Shown: positions 1-9,682, counted from the first letter of the stretch. The stretch: DNA of 64,000 nucleotides from Myxococcales bacterium (GCA_016709545.1 JADJMO010000002.1:555072-619071), one strand, 5' to 3'. Notes: a model not told the origin generated them from the letters alone. Translations and numbers: made by a program.

Positions 1-290
1 GGCGCGCCCTCGGGACCCGCCACGGGCAGCCCCTCCAGCTCGGCGAAGAAGTGGGTCAGGAAGTCGGCGGCCTCCCGCGGTCCGAGCGCCTCGTGCACCA
101 GCCGGAGCACGCGCTGACGAACGAAGGCGAACAAGGCGTCTCGCCCCTGTGGGAGACGCCGGAGGTTCGCCTCGAAGAGCGCCTCGGCGACGACCCTTCG
201 GGTCGAAAGAGGGCCGCACAACCAGTCGAGTGACTCGAAGAGCGCGGCGTGGAGAGGATTGGTCCTCGTGCTGGGAAGTCGTTGGTTCAT
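1..290 (-). CDS. Unknown protein, N-terminal part (runs off the left edge)
   Basis: An open frame starts at an ATG at 288-290 on the minus strand, preceded by a strong GGAGGGG ribosome-binding site, and continues past the window edge. The visible 96 residues are helical and Leu/Arg/Glu-rich (for example RRVVAEALFEANLRRLP), with no signal peptide or membrane segment. I do not recognise the domain. A similar helical N-terminal region occurs in some myxobacterial regulators, but that is only an impression. The codon pattern and ribosome-binding site make it a real gene. Confidence 0.6.
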   Translation of the reverse strand, partial: MNQRLPSTRTNPLHAALFESLDWLCGPLSTRRVVAEALFEANLRRLPQGRDALFAFVRQRVLRLVHEALGPREAADFLTHFFAELEGLPVAGPEGA

Positions 291-478
291 TGGCCCCTCC
301 TGAGCCTCGATCGTACTCCACGCTCGAGGAGAGTGCCGCGATCCAGCGCAAGAAACATCCGCGATCGGATGCAGAGTTCTTCGAACCACACCGTGTGCGA
401 GCAGCGCGTGTTGGACATAGGCACCACAGCAGCGACGTGTGTTTGCACGCAATGTTGCAGCGCAACGACCAGCTCAGT

Positions 479-2740
479 TCAGCCGTCGGGATCCACGAGC
501 TCCAGCGTCCGGTCCGGGCACAGCCGGAAGCGCGGCCAGCGTTCCTCGACCTCGCCTTCGTCTTCGAGCACCTCGACGAGGATCGGCATGAGCTCGAAGG
601 CGCCCCACAGCCGGCGCGCGCGATCCTTCGCCCACGTCGCGGCGCGGGCGGCGCGAGGGCTCGGCGCGGGCCAGCCGTCGACGTCGACCTGCGCCGCGAG
701 CATTCGCAGCTTCTGGGCGTCGTGCACCGTGGACTCGAAGCGGAACACCCCGCCGACGAACACCCCTTCGCGCGGGCTCGTCGGGCGCACGTGCGCGCCG
801 AGCCGCGAGGGATCGGCCATCACCGCGTCGAACGCCTCCCGCCCCGACGCGATCCATGCCCGCGCGACGAGGTGGAGGTGGGTGTGGGATCGCAGGTCGG
901 GATTCGCCGCGAGGAGGCCGCGCAGGCCGCCCAACGCCGGCTCGCAGCGCGCGACGAGCATCGCGGCGTAGCGACCGAGGAGGCGCTCGCATCGATCGAG
1001 CACGTCCGGCGCGTGGCGCGCGCGGAGCTCCTCCACGAGCGGCCGGAGCGCGCGGAAGTCCGTGCGATCGCGCGCGGCGATGGCGGGCACGATCTCGTCC
1101 CAGAAGAGGCGCACATCGTCCGCCGTGAGGCCGTCGTTCGCCGCGAGCGCGTGCGGATCGGCCCCGGCCGCCGCGCGCCGCAGGAGCGGGCCGAGCCGCG
1201 AGCGCAGCACCCAGGTGAAGTCGTCCGGGTGCCAGAGCTCGGGCGGCGGTGGAGCTGCGTCCAGGACCGGGTGGCCGCGCTGCACGGTGGGGAGGTGTGG
1301 ACCGACCCGCCTGCGCACCCACCACACCCCCTCTTCGCGATCGGCCGGCGCGGCGGTCAACATGTACAGGTGGGCACGCGCCGCGATCGGAGGTGTCGGT
1401 GAGGCGTCGAGTCCACCGAGGAACTCGCGGACGCACGGCCGACCCTCGAGGACCGCCCGCATCACGCGGACCGCGCCGGAGCCGCGCGCGTGGCCGTAGG
1501 GCCCGAAGCGCCCGGTCAGGCCCCGGAGCGCGCTCGCCTCGTGGAACCCTGTCGCCTCGTAGACGATCGCCTGGTCGAACCGAGGATGGTGGGGCGCGAC
1601 GAAACGCGGGGCCGAGCGCTCGTCGACGGGGAAATACGCGGGCCGCAGGGGGACCCACGACGCGCCGTCCCAGGTGACCTCGAGCACCGGGCTCATCTTG
1701 ATCGCCGGGGCCGACCGCGACGGGAACACGCCGTACGGGTGGAGCCACCGCAGCGGGGCGAGCGCGCGGTAGAACGCGATCGGTGCCCGGACGATCGCCG
1801 GCACGCGCCGCCACCACGGCCAGGTGGTCCACGTGAACGACGCCCACGTGTTGAGCGGGAAGCAGACCAACGCGCCGAGCGTGTGCACCGCGACGAGCCC
1901 GTGCAGCGCGAGCGCGGCGGGCCCGTGCACCGCGTGGAGGCTGAACGCGCGCGCCGTCGCGCCATCCAGGCACGGGAGCGCGACCACCACCGTGAGCAGG
2001 TTGAAGTGGCCGAAATTGCCCGTCGCCTGGATCGCGACCATGAGCACGACGATCGCGAGGAAGAACGCCGCGCTCGGCGCGCCGGGCACGAAGACGAAGA
2101 ACGGCAGCACGAGCTCCACGACGAACATCCCGGCGAGCAGCGCGACGTGTACGGCCACGGGCAGCCGGTGCACGTGCCAGCCGAGCGGGGTCGGCAGCGG
2201 CTGGCGGATGAAGAAGCCGTGGAGGAACGCCGTGTCGGCGCGGGTCGATCCGAGGAACTTCTGCTTGCCGAACCCGAACAGCACGCGGAAGAGGAGGAGC
2301 CGGTAGAACCAGGCGAGCACCGGCGCCGGTGCAGCGAGGGCGGCGAGCGAGGGCAGCGGCGCGGTCGCCGGGAGGAACACGGCGAAGAACCCCGCCTCGA
2401 GGAGCAGGCTGTCCCACGGGTAGACGAGCACGACGGCGACATCGAGGGAGAGGTAGAGCGCATAGCAGGCGAGGAGCGCCCACGGCGCGTGGGGGCCGCC
2501 GACGACCACCGACGTCGCGGCGAACGCGCCGAGGAGGGGCAGCGCGCGGAGCACCCGGTCGGTCGCGCGCAGGTGGAGCAGCGTCGGGAAGTAGAGGAAC
2601 CGCGCCGCCGAGAAGTCCCGCCGCATGGCCGCGAGCAGCTCGACGACGGGCGCGAGGCCCTCGCGCCCCGCGATCGGCACCACCTGGCGCGCGAGCGAGA
2701 GGAACGCCACGAGGAACACGAGGCCGAGTCCCCGCGACAC
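479..2740 (-). CDS. Lipase maturation factor (LMF1) family membrane protein
   Basis: A 753-residue polytopic membrane protein. The first ~330 residues hold several hydrophobic segments and family hallmarks: PWDSLLLEAGFFAVFL, GFGKQKFLGS, the RQPLPTPLGW loop and TGNFGHFNLLTV. The rest is soluble and includes a PP..RA..Y.....G.WW.RR..G block. In eukaryotes LMF proteins help lipases fold in the ER; the bacterial role is not established. The start is uncertain. The GTG at 2740 gives a protein beginning directly at the first hydrophobic helix. The same frame stays open upstream (…PPLLVWGL) to a TGA near 2797 without a better start. The true N-terminus may be slightly longer, or cut off where the RhuM segment begins. 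Confidence 0.8.
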   Translation of the reverse strand: MSRGLGLVFLVAFLSLARQVVPIAGREGLAPVVELLAAMRRDFSAARFLYFPTLLHLRATDRVLRALPLLGAFAATSVVVGGPHAPWALLACYALYLSLDVAVVLVYPWDSLLLEAGFFAVFLPATAPLPSLAALAAPAPVLAWFYRLLLFRVLFGFGKQKFLGSTRADTAFLHGFFIRQPLPTPLGWHVHRLPVAVHVALLAGMFVVELVLPFFVFVPGAPSAAFFLAIVVLMVAIQATGNFGHFNLLTVVVALPCLDGATARAFSLHAVHGPAALALHGLVAVHTLGALVCFPLNTWASFTWTTWPWWRRVPAIVRAPIAFYRALAPLRWLHPYGVFPSRSAPAIKMSPVLEVTWDGASWVPLRPAYFPVDERSAPRFVAPHHPRFDQAIVYEATGFHEASALRGLTGRFGPYGHARGSGAVRVMRAVLEGRPCVREFLGGLDASPTPPIAARAHLYMLTAAPADREEGVWWVRRRVGPHLPTVQRGHPVLDAAPPPPELWHPDDFTWVLRSRLGPLLRRAAAGADPHALAANDGLTADDVRLFWDEIVPAIAARDRTDFRALRPLVEELRARHAPDVLDRCERLLGRYAAMLVARCEPALGGLRGLLAANPDLRSHTHLHLVARAWIASGREAFDAVMADPSRLGAHVRPTSPREGVFVGGVFRFESTVHDAQKLRMLAAQVDVDGWPAPSPRAARAATWAKDRARRLWGAFELMPILVEVLEDEGEVEERWPRFRLCPDRTLELVDPDG

Positions 2741-2982
2741 GAGGCCCCAGACCAGGAGCGGCGGCGCGCTCCCCAGTGCAGCGAGGAAGGCCGACAGGGG
2801 TCAGGTCTCCCGCGCGCTCGCAAGCGGACGACCGGCGACGAGGTCGAAGGAGTTCGTCGGGCTCGGGATCTCGCGCGCTGGCTTCATGCTCGTGTCGAAC
2901 CCCCGCGTCGTCATTCTTCTAGCGTCCCCCAGGCGGTCCACACCGGGCTCGAATACCGTGAGCAGCCTTCAGGAGTCGTGGC

Positions 2983-4044
2983 GTGAGCCGCAAGAAGAAG
3001 CCGACCGCGTCCCTCGCTCGCTCCTCGGCGGCCGAGTACCTGACCTTCGTGGCGGCTTCCGGCACGGGGGGCGTAGAGGCCGTCTACGCCGACGAGAACG
3101 TCTGGCTCAGCCAGAAGATGCTGGCGCAGCTCTACGACGTGGAAGTCCCCACCATCAACTACCACCTGAAGAAGGTGTTCGAGGACAGCGAGCTCGAGGA
3201 GAGCGCAGTCGTTAGAAATTTTCGAATCACTGCCACCGACGGCAAGACGTACGACACCAAGCACTACAACCTCTCGGCGATCATCGCCGTGGGCTACAAG
3301 GTCAACTCCGAGCGCGCGGTGCAGTTTCGCAAGTGGGCCACGCGCGTCGTCGAGGAGTTCACCATCAAGGGCTTCGCGATGGACGACGAGCGCCTCGAGC
3401 GCGGTGGGTCCATCCTGAGCGATCGCTACTTCGAGGAGCAGCTCCAGCGCGTCCGGGAGATCCGGCTGTCGGAGCGCAAGTTCTACCAGAAGATCACCGA
3501 CATCTACGCCACGTCGCTCGACTACGACGTGACGGCGCAGGCCACCAAGCGCTTCTTCGCCACCGTGCAGAACAAGCTGCACTGGGCCATCCACGGGCAG
3601 ACCGCAGCCGAGGTCATCGTCGACCGCGCCGACGCGACCAAGGAGCACATGGGGCTGCACACCTGGACCGACGCGCCCCACGGCAAGATCCAGAAGTTCG
3701 ACGTGGTCGTGGCCAAGAACTACCTGACCGAGTCGGAGCTCGCGCAGCTCTCTCGGCTCGTGAACGCCTACCTCGATGTGGCCGAGGACATGGCGCTGCG
3801 CAAGATTCCCATGACCATGCAGGACTGGGAGTCGCGCCTGAATCGATTCCTTGCTGCCACCGATCGCGAGGTGCTGCAGGACGCCGGCAAGGTCACCGCA
3901 GAGATTGCTCGTGCCCACGCCGAGAGTGAGTTCGAGAAGTACCGCATCGTGCAGGACCGTCTCTTCGAGAGCGACTTCGATCGCGTCGTGGCGGAGACCA
4001 AGCGCCTGGGCGAGGGCACGCCGCGGAAGGGCGAGAAGCCCTGA
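2983..4044 (+). CDS. RhuM family protein
   Basis: 353 residues matching the RhuM family, first named in a Salmonella pathogenicity island and common on mobile elements. Visible hallmarks are WLSQKMLAQLYDVEVPTIN near residue 45, HYNLSAIIAVGYKVNS near 100 and FRKWATRVVEEF near 115. The C-terminal half is helical (FYQKITDIYATSLDYD). The biochemical function is unknown. The GTG start at 2983 has AGGAG eight bases upstream. The gene stands alone between two minus-strand genes, and parts of it are more AT-rich than its neighbours, which fits horizontal acquisition. There is no integrase or repeat next to it. Confidence 0.85.
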   Translation: MSRKKKPTASLARSSAAEYLTFVAASGTGGVEAVYADENVWLSQKMLAQLYDVEVPTINYHLKKVFEDSELEESAVVRNFRITATDGKTYDTKHYNLSAIIAVGYKVNSERAVQFRKWATRVVEEFTIKGFAMDDERLERGGSILSDRYFEEQLQRVREIRLSERKFYQKITDIYATSLDYDVTAQATKRFFATVQNKLHWAIHGQTAAEVIVDRADATKEHMGLHTWTDAPHGKIQKFDVVVAKNYLTESELAQLSRLVNAYLDVAEDMALRKIPMTMQDWESRLNRFLAATDREVLQDAGKVTAEIARAHAESEFEKYRIVQDRLFESDFDRVVAETKRLGEGTPRKGEKP

Positions 4045-4249
4045 TTCGGCACGCGATTGCGTGATACGGGTCTCAGCTCACAGCCGAACCGAGGCGCGGG
4101 ATCCAGCATGGTTCCGCGTTCGACAGCAGCGATCGGTCTACGATGAGCGCGTCTGGCTACGGCGTGCACGCATGGACACCCCCCGAACGAGAATTGTAGG
4201 CCTGCGGCCATCGGGTTGCAGGAGCGCTCGAGCTCCGGACGAGGCGAGG

Positions 4250-5582
4250 CTACCGAGATCGACACGCATGGAGCACGCGGTCGCGCCCCTCGGCCAGGAG
4301 TCCTTCGGCGCCCGCGCGCGAGACCACCGGCGTCTCTGCGCAGATCGTCCACGCGAGGCGGCCCTCGAGCGTCGTCGCGGTCGACGCGAACTCGCCGAGG
4401 AACGACGGGTTCGCGGCGAAGCCGCCGTGCTCCACCTGGACCGGACCGTCGAGCCCGAGATCCATGCGCCCGATGTTGGTGATCCCGGCGGTGGTCGGGG
4501 GGCCCATCCGCGCGACGAGCTCGAGCGTGCTGCGGGGGGCGCGCGCGGACTGAGGCGGCGAGCAACGCGAACTGCGGCGGCACGAGGTGCAGGTGCTGCC
4601 CCCGCTCGAGCCCTGCGACGAGGGCCGCGCGCACCTCGCGAGCGAGCCGCCAGAAGTACGTCGCCCGATCGACCGTGTGCACGGAGCCGAGCATCGACAC
4701 GTAGAAGCCGAGCGCCTCGCCCACGTCGGCCCGCCCGCGCGCGCGGACGTCGACCGGAGACCCGAGGGTCGCGCCGCGCGGACCGCCGTGCCCGGCAGAG
4801 GCGAGGGCCGCAAGGGCGAGGCCCGCGAGGAGCGCGCCGTGCACGGTGGTGTTCTCACGCCGGCAGCGTGCGCTCAGCCGCGCGGTGTCGGCCGCGCTCC
4901 AGACGTGGCGCACCACGGTCAGCACGCGCTCGGGGAGGGGCGTCGCGGCCACCACCGGCAGGGTGAGGATCGGTGCGCGTCGGGCCATCTCGAGCGCGAA
5001 GTCGAGCATGGCGCCGGCGTGGCGGAGGAGCGCGAGGGCCGAGACGCGCTCGAGCCCGAGGAGGGACTCGAGGCTCGGGGTCGGCGACAGCGGGGGCAGC
5101 GGGACGAACGCCGGACCGTCGCGCAGCCGACGATTGCAGGTCTCGAGCACGTCGCGCGCGAGGAAGACTCCGGACTTGCCGTCGCCGATGGTGTGGTGGA
5201 AGCGCAGCAGCAGGGTCGAACGCAGAGGGCCGTGCACCAGCAGCGTCGCGTGGAGCAGCGGGTCGAGCGCCGGATCGACGCGTTCGTGACACGCCTCGGC
5301 GAGCGCCCCCTCGATCGCGTCCTCGCTCACGTGCTGCACGGACAGCGGGATCTCGGCGACGACCTCCCGGAACCACAGCCCGGCGTCCTCGCGTCGGATG
5401 CGCACCCGGAGCGGCGGATGGCGCCGCTGCACGTGATCGAGCGCCTCGCGGAGGAGCTCCGCGTCGAGCGGCCCGCGCACGGTGACGAAGGTCGTGAAGT
5501 GGACCGGACAGAGGGTATCGGCGGCCCAGAGGATCGTCTCCCCGGCCCCGAGAGAGCGCTCGATGGAGGGCGTCTCGTCCAC
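4250..5582 (-). CDS. Condensation-domain/PapA-like acyltransferase, frameshifted
   Basis: About 443 residues of a condensation-superfamily acyltransferase, the fold shared by NRPS condensation domains, PapA and wax-ester synthases. The catalytic HHTIGDG (HHxxxDG) lies near residue 127, and a C-terminal ITNIGRMDLG corresponds to the family's SN.G motif. The two halves are in different frames. The N-terminal frame is good down to about 4545 (LVPPQFALLAASVRAR), and the other frame takes over at STLELVARMGPP down to the stop at 4250. The switch coincides with a run of six Gs at 4532-4537. The start chosen is the GTG at 5582 (VDETPSIERSLG). No pathway neighbours indicate the substrate. It could be a pseudogene, or intact with an assembly error. 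Confidence 0.7.
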
Positions 5583-5627
5583 CTCGACAGCATAACGGTG
5601 TGGCGTCACGCCGGAGGCGCCACCATT

Positions 5628-5688
5628 CCCGCGAAATCCTGTGCCCAGGGGCGGAATCGAACCGTCGACACGCGGATTTTCAATCCGC
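5628..5688. repeat. attL: duplicated 3' half of tRNA-Phe
   Basis: These 61 bases are identical to 18898-18958 and correspond to tRNA-Phe nucleotides 27-73 plus 14 bases of 3' flank. A further block upstream (5611-5620) also matches 18881-18890. There is no 5' half here, so it is not a functional tRNA. This is the classic trace of a tyrosine-integrase element that inserted in the 3' end of a tRNA gene. Confidence 0.9.
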
Positions 5689-5733
5689 GGGGAAGGGGCG
5701 GAATCGCGGGGAAAGAGGGCTGGGCGGGACGGG

Positions 5734-5750
5734 TCTACCGTAAGTCTACC
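5734..5750 (+). promoter_or_regulatory. Possible integrase arm-type site (TCTACC repeat pair), left
   Basis: Two TCTACC hexamers start 11 bases apart, 45 bases inside the island from the left att core. The same pair with the same 11-base period is found 60 bases inside the right core (18821-18837). Arm-type integrase sites typically look like short direct repeats flanking the core. The assignment is inference from symmetry. Confidence 0.35.
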
Positions 5751-6838
5751 GAAGCCGGTGCGGCCGAAGGGACGGGCGCCGAGCAGACGGCCGTGATGCG
5801 CCTCCACGAGCCCCATGAGCGTATTGAGCTGAAGCCTGCGACGGCCCGCGACAGGTGCGGGGCATCGACGAACGAGCCGTACCGAAGCACGCGCCGCTGC
5901 AGGATGCTGAACCAGATCTCGACCTGGTTCACCCACGAGGCGTGCAACGGAGTGTGCACGAAGCGGAAGCGGCCACCGTGGCGGGCGTTGAAGGCTCGCC
6001 ACGCCTTTCCGCAGTGGATGTTGAGGTTGTCCCAGACGACGTACACGCGACCGGTGGGGTAGCGGCGGGCGAGGTCCTCCATGAAGGCGACGAGGTCGGT
6101 GAGGCGCCGCCGTCGTGTGACGCGTCCGAAGACCTGGCCATCGTGTGGATTGAAGGCCGCGATGAGGGTGCGGGTGCCGCGCCGGATGTACTCGAACTCG
6201 CGTCGTCCGGCCCGACCGCGCGACGGCCATCGCGTCGGATGCTTTCGCTGGAGCGCCTGCATGCCCGTCTTCTCATCGACGCACACCACGGTGGCGCCGG
6301 CCGGGGGCTGCAGGTAGAGCGCGCAGATCCGACGGACCTTTGGTCGAAAGTCCGGATCGGGGCTGTGCAGCCAGAGGCGCATCTTGTGTGGCTTGATCGA
6401 GGCGGCGGCGAGCGAGCGGCGGATCTCCGTGAGGCTCACCACAACCCCGGTGGCCTTCCTCGTTGCGGCCCGCAGACTGGCGAGGGTCCACGTGTCGCGA
6501 AAGGCGGCCTTCGATCCAGGTGGCCTCGAACAAGCCAGCTTCATCAGCTCGAAGCGCACGAATGGCTGCACGGTCGGCGGTCTCCCACTTCGCCGCTCGT
6601 CGTCCAGACTCGCGGAGCGTGGACCGGCCGCAAAGCGGGCGCGCCACTTTCGGACGGTCTTCTCCGTAACGCCGACCCTCCGCGCGATGTCGGCGTTGCT
6701 GAGATCGCCGGCTGCTAGCAGCACGACCCTCGCCCGCATCACGTCACGCTGCGCCGAGGTGCCCGCCCGAACGATCGCGTCCAGCTCGGCGCGCACGGGG
6801 CGCGTGAGCCGAATGACGATCGCCGCCGGGCCGGACAT
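5735..6838 (-). CDS. IS630-family transposase, C-terminus probably altered
   Basis: 367 residues. An N-terminal helix-turn-helix (NADIARRVGVTEKTVRKW, about residues 53-70) is followed by a DDE domain: VVCVDEKTG (first Asp), VVWDNLNIH (second Asp) and SWVNQVEIWFSILQRR (Glu). ATG start at 6838. IS630 enzymes move by cut-and-paste into TA sites. After AVAGF the last ~35 residues do not look like the usual IS630 ending, and the frame stops only 47 bases from the att core. I could not identify terminal inverted repeats. The element may be truncated at its left end, or hold a late frameshift, so it is probably not mobile by itself. Confidence 0.85.
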   Translation of the reverse strand: MSGPAAIVIRLTRPVRAELDAIVRAGTSAQRDVMRARVVLLAAGDLSNADIARRVGVTEKTVRKWRARFAAGPRSASLDDERRSGRPPTVQPFVRFELMKLACSRPPGSKAAFRDTWTLASLRAATRKATGVVVSLTEIRRSLAAASIKPHKMRLWLHSPDPDFRPKVRRICALYLQPPAGATVVCVDEKTGMQALQRKHPTRWPSRGRAGRREFEYIRRGTRTLIAAFNPHDGQVFGRVTRRRRLTDLVAFMEDLARRYPTGRVYVVWDNLNIHCGKAWRAFNARHGGRFRFVHTPLHASWVNQVEIWFSILQRRVLRYGSFVDAPHLSRAVAGFSSIRSWGSWRRITAVCSAPVPSAAPASVDLR

Positions 6839-6979
6839 GCACGCGGTGGACGCGTCACGAGCCGCCTAGTTCAACCCGGTACGAACTTCGGGCGCGCAGT
6901 ACTAGTGGGCCCGTGGTCGACGGGGCACGCGCGCTGACCTGTGCTCTGAACGCCAATGGCCACCAACCAAAGGAACGCA

Positions 6980-7096
6980 ATGAAATCCTTGCGCCATCTT
7001 GGTCTACCGGTCGCCGCCTGCACCATCGGTGTCGTCATGGGCAGCGGCGTGCCTTTCGAAGTCCTTGCACTGCAAGTTCGTCACCGACGCCGCTAA
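6980..7096 (+). pseudogene. Short ORF with signal peptide, likely broken secreted-protein gene
   Basis: Thirty-eight codons with a ribosome-binding-like AAAGGAA just upstream. The product starts with a plausible signal peptide (MKSLRHLGLPVAACTIGVVM) but ends soon after. In the neighbouring frame the sequence continues sensibly as SKSLHCKFVTDAANAAEHY, so the gene looks frameshifted and truncated. The rest of 6839-7159 holds nothing else I can recognise. It is divergent from the IS630 gene. Confidence 0.3.
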
Positions 7097-7159
7097 CGCG
7101 GCCGAGCACTACCGCGCGGGGCCTGCGCGAGAGACGAGCGGCCTCCTCCCAAAGACCGG

Positions 7160-7661
7160 TCACTCAAGTGAGAACCGCCAGCCAACGGCAAGGATCGAGA
7201 CGAATAGGGAACCCGAGGCTGAAAAGAGGAGGTTGCCGCCCCAACGGAGTTCAAGCCGTGAAATACGCACACCAAGCATAGGCTCAATGGACAGTCCAAG
7301 TGCGCCCGACCCATCAAGGGACCAGACGGTCGGACCCAATTCAGCTCCTAGCCAGACATACGGACCTAGCTGGACCGCTGCACCAACTTGCAGCGGCACC
7401 GACCAGAACCGTCCCGCGCTGGCGTGCGCCGAGCCACAGGAAGGAGAGGCGAACCGATCCACGCCAAAGCTCGGATAGCTGACGGTCTGCCGACACTCCG
7501 ACACCGAAGCCCCGCCCGCCCGTCTCGTCATGGCTGACTCGGAAGCCACCTTCCAGGCCAACGGTGGAACTCGCCGTCGTGGCTGTGGCAGCGGGAGACC
7601 GCCTTGCGCCAAGCAGCACTGCTGCAGTCAAGACTACGGCAACGCCCCACCGGCGCGTCAC
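7160..7661 (-). pseudogene. Outer-membrane beta-barrel-like protein, frameshifted
   Basis: The first frame begins with GTG at 7661 and a signal peptide (MTRRWGVAVVLTAAVLLGA), followed by alternating beta-type residues to about 7430. A second frame then continues with FWSVPLQVGAAVQLGPYVWL to the stop at 7160, ending LAVGWRFSLE. Together this gives a ~165-residue exported small barrel. The GTG overlaps the stop of the 466-residue gene upstream (GTGA), so the two are translationally coupled. The frameshift at about 7415-7430 may be real decay or an assembly error. It is the last gene of the island's minus-strand operon. Confidence 0.5.
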
Positions 7662-9058
7662 GGCAGCCCACCGCCTGCCGGATAGATGGTCCGTATGTCA
7701 AACGTGCTTGACAGACCATCCATCCACACAAGAACGCTAATCTTCTCGTCGTCGACGGAGAGCCCTTGAGTCTGCCTAAAGAACGTGAGAAACGCGTCAA
7801 TATAGTCCAGAGAATGATATCGAACCGCACGACCTGTAACGGGATCAAAACCGAGTACAGCGAAGTCCTTGCTCATGATGTGCTTGCTCTTTGGATCCCA
7901 AACAGACTGCGGTGGTGGCACGCCGTTCGACAACATGAACCCGACAAAAATGCGACCAGAGGGAGATACAGCAATTCCGTTGACACGCCCGAGATTGACA
8001 GGCCCTCCATCGATGCCGGATAGCGGGAGCATCGCGACAAAATCGGCTGCTAGCGTGGGGTAGCGGCTCACCACACGCTCCGTCTCAAGAGTCGACCCAC
8101 TTGGAGCGAGTTGCGCAAGGTCTGGCATCTGAAAGACGTAGATCTCATTGACTGGCCGATCATCGCCGTACCGAACCGCGTAGATACGCTGAGAGACAGG
8201 GTCAAATGAACAGGCTGTGATGTGGGCATTCAAGCCAACCTCACTGGCCGGCAGGGAGGCCGGCAGCCCAATCCTACCTACATACCCAATATTGGATACA
8301 TCGTAGACGTAGAGCCACTGATAGGTCAGTGTAGAGTCCCAATCGGCACGGCGATCTTCTCGCGGCAGTCCACGTTCATCGCCTAGATCAAATGGGACGC
8401 CTTCAGCTGGAACAAATAGACGTCCGCCGTACGCAAATGGCGCGCTAAGGTGGACCGGTCCGCGGGGCATCTGCTGAGTGACTTGAAAGCGCCCAGAAAA
8501 CCTTGCCTTTGCCTTCTCGAACACCAACAGCTTGTCGCGCGGTCCGCCAATGGCCAGATCCAGAGCCGGCGCTGCCGAAGTCTGAGGATCGGCGATGGGC
8601 GGGACCCCGGGGTTCAGCGATATCGCCCAGATTGTGTCCGTACACACGAGAAACACGCGACCGCCATCGAAAGCCACCCCCTGAGCTTCATAGTCTGTCT
8701 GCCCAGTGGACTTTGGGCCTTTGCCACGTGCGTCTTTGACGGTCGGGACATCGCCTTCACCAAACCAAATTCTCTCGCCATCTACATAGCGTGCGGGCCA
8801 TTCGAAACTGCAGAGCGTTGTGCGCAGTGAAGTAAGGAGGGTGCGATGACGATAGCCAGCAGCACTGCTGGCCACAACGCCCTTGCTCAAGGGACGTAGG
8901 CGCCGCTTCGCTACTTCTAGAGAACTCATTGCGCCGATGACCACTTTCTCAGTGGAATCGGGCGTTCGAAACCAGCGCACCTCAGTCTCATAGCCGATAT
9001 CGTTGATTGGTGAGTAGGGCGCGAACTTCCAGCCATTTCGAAGGCTATAGCTGCTCAT
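7658..9058 (-). CDS. Unknown 466-residue protein, probable beta-propeller
   Basis: Not recognised as a named family. Repeated short beta-rich units with aromatic and glycine turns (GVAFDGGRVFLVCTDTIWAI, LYVYDVSNIGYVGRI, VNGIAVSPSGRIFVGFM) resemble NHL/SMP-30-type propeller blades. There is no clear signal peptide. ATG start at 9058, 30 bases after the 143-residue gene. It sits in an apparent operon with the tandem beta-proteins upstream and a barrel-like protein downstream. A scaffold or binding role is a guess from fold alone. Confidence 0.65.
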   Translation of the reverse strand: MSSYSLRNGWKFAPYSPINDIGYETEVRWFRTPDSTEKVVIGAMSSLEVAKRRLRPLSKGVVASSAAGYRHRTLLTSLRTTLCSFEWPARYVDGERIWFGEGDVPTVKDARGKGPKSTGQTDYEAQGVAFDGGRVFLVCTDTIWAISLNPGVPPIADPQTSAAPALDLAIGGPRDKLLVFEKAKARFSGRFQVTQQMPRGPVHLSAPFAYGGRLFVPAEGVPFDLGDERGLPREDRRADWDSTLTYQWLYVYDVSNIGYVGRIGLPASLPASEVGLNAHITACSFDPVSQRIYAVRYGDDRPVNEIYVFQMPDLAQLAPSGSTLETERVVSRYPTLAADFVAMLPLSGIDGGPVNLGRVNGIAVSPSGRIFVGFMLSNGVPPPQSVWDPKSKHIMSKDFAVLGFDPVTGRAVRYHSLDYIDAFLTFFRQTQGLSVDDEKISVLVWMDGLSSTFDIRTIYPAGGGLP

Positions 9059-9088
9059 TGTGACGCGCGAACCAGCTTGGACAAGAGA

Positions 9089-9520
9089 TCAGATACTCCC
9101 CGTGTGACTACTTAGTTCCAGGACCACCTGTATCAAAGCATCAATTGCGTCGTACAGCGGATACGCGTCTCGCATCTTGCGCATTGACTTTAGTTTAGTT
9201 AGGGCCGGTGTGGTGGTGACCGATAGGTCACCGGCAAGACTGGCAGTACCAAGAGGTCCAAGTGCGAAGGTTGCGCTCCGTCCGCCGACAACCGGCAAGG
9301 CCGCAGAACCAGCATACCTGACGCCGCCCTCCGACGGGGGTATAGGTGGGGTGGGCAAAGGCGGTGTGGGGCGATGGATAGCTATGTCCCCCAAGAATGA
9401 AAGGGACCCCACGACCTGAACTGGAAAGGCCGTGCCTCTGCCCGGCTGCGCAAAGTGCACCTGAACCCCGATGAAGGCAAGGTGGTCATCATTGATGAAG
9501 ATATCCGCGAGGTCAGCCAC
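9089..9520 (-). CDS. Unknown 143-residue protein with proline hinge
   Basis: The GTG at 9520 is preferred because GGAGG lies four bases upstream. The frame also opens with a TTG at 9535, directly after an in-frame TGA. The product has a beta-rich first part (FINDDHLAFIGVQVHFAQPG), a proline-rich hinge (RPTPPLPTPPIPPSEGG) and a helical end (LYDAIDALIQVVLELSSH). No signal peptide, no recognised domain. It lies between a small ORF and the propeller gene in the island operon. Confidence 0.5.
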   Translation of the reverse strand: MADLADIFINDDHLAFIGVQVHFAQPGRGTAFPVQVVGSLSFLGDIAIHRPTPPLPTPPIPPSEGGVRYAGSAALPVVGGRSATFALGPLGTASLAGDLSVTTTPALTKLKSMRKMRDAYPLYDAIDALIQVVLELSSHTGSI

Positions 9521-9535
9521 ATTTCCTCCAATCAA

Positions 9536-9682
9536 TCAAAGCTCAGGGTCCGATGCGTCCGCCAATGAGCTGTCAAGGGCCACCCACATCGCGGCCGCAG
9601 ACATTGGGGTGAGCTGAGGCATCCACCTATCCAGTGCGCTTGGCAATGACACTTGCAGCTTCGACAGAGGCCTGCGAGTCAT
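9536..9682 (-). CDS. Small unknown protein, 48 residues
   Basis: A short frame starts at the ATG at 9682, with GAGG five bases upstream, and ends with a TGA just before the next gene's start region. The product (MTRRPLSKLQVSLPSALDRW…) is amphipathic and unrecognised. It is supported by its position inside a tight same-strand gene series and by the ribosome-binding site only. It is in the same frame as the gene that follows, separated by the TGA. Confidence 0.35.
   Translation of the reverse strand: MTRRPLSKLQVSLPSALDRWMPQLTPMSAAAMWVALDSSLADASDPEL

Noticed and set aside
1490..2986. Plus-strand ORF of 498 codons over the LMF gene
   Set aside because: Its product is almost entirely Arg/Glu/His/Asp, a shadow of the hydrophobic LMF gene on the other strand.
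5628..5690. A second tRNA-Phe gene
   Set aside because: Only nucleotides 27-73 are present; the acceptor 5' strand and D-arm are missing. It is the att copy.
9533..9538. In-frame TGA between the 48-residue and 143-residue ORFs as a selenocysteine codon
   Set aside because: No SECIS-like hairpin follows and neither protein resembles a selenoprotein. GGAGG precedes the second start, so two separate genes are simpler.
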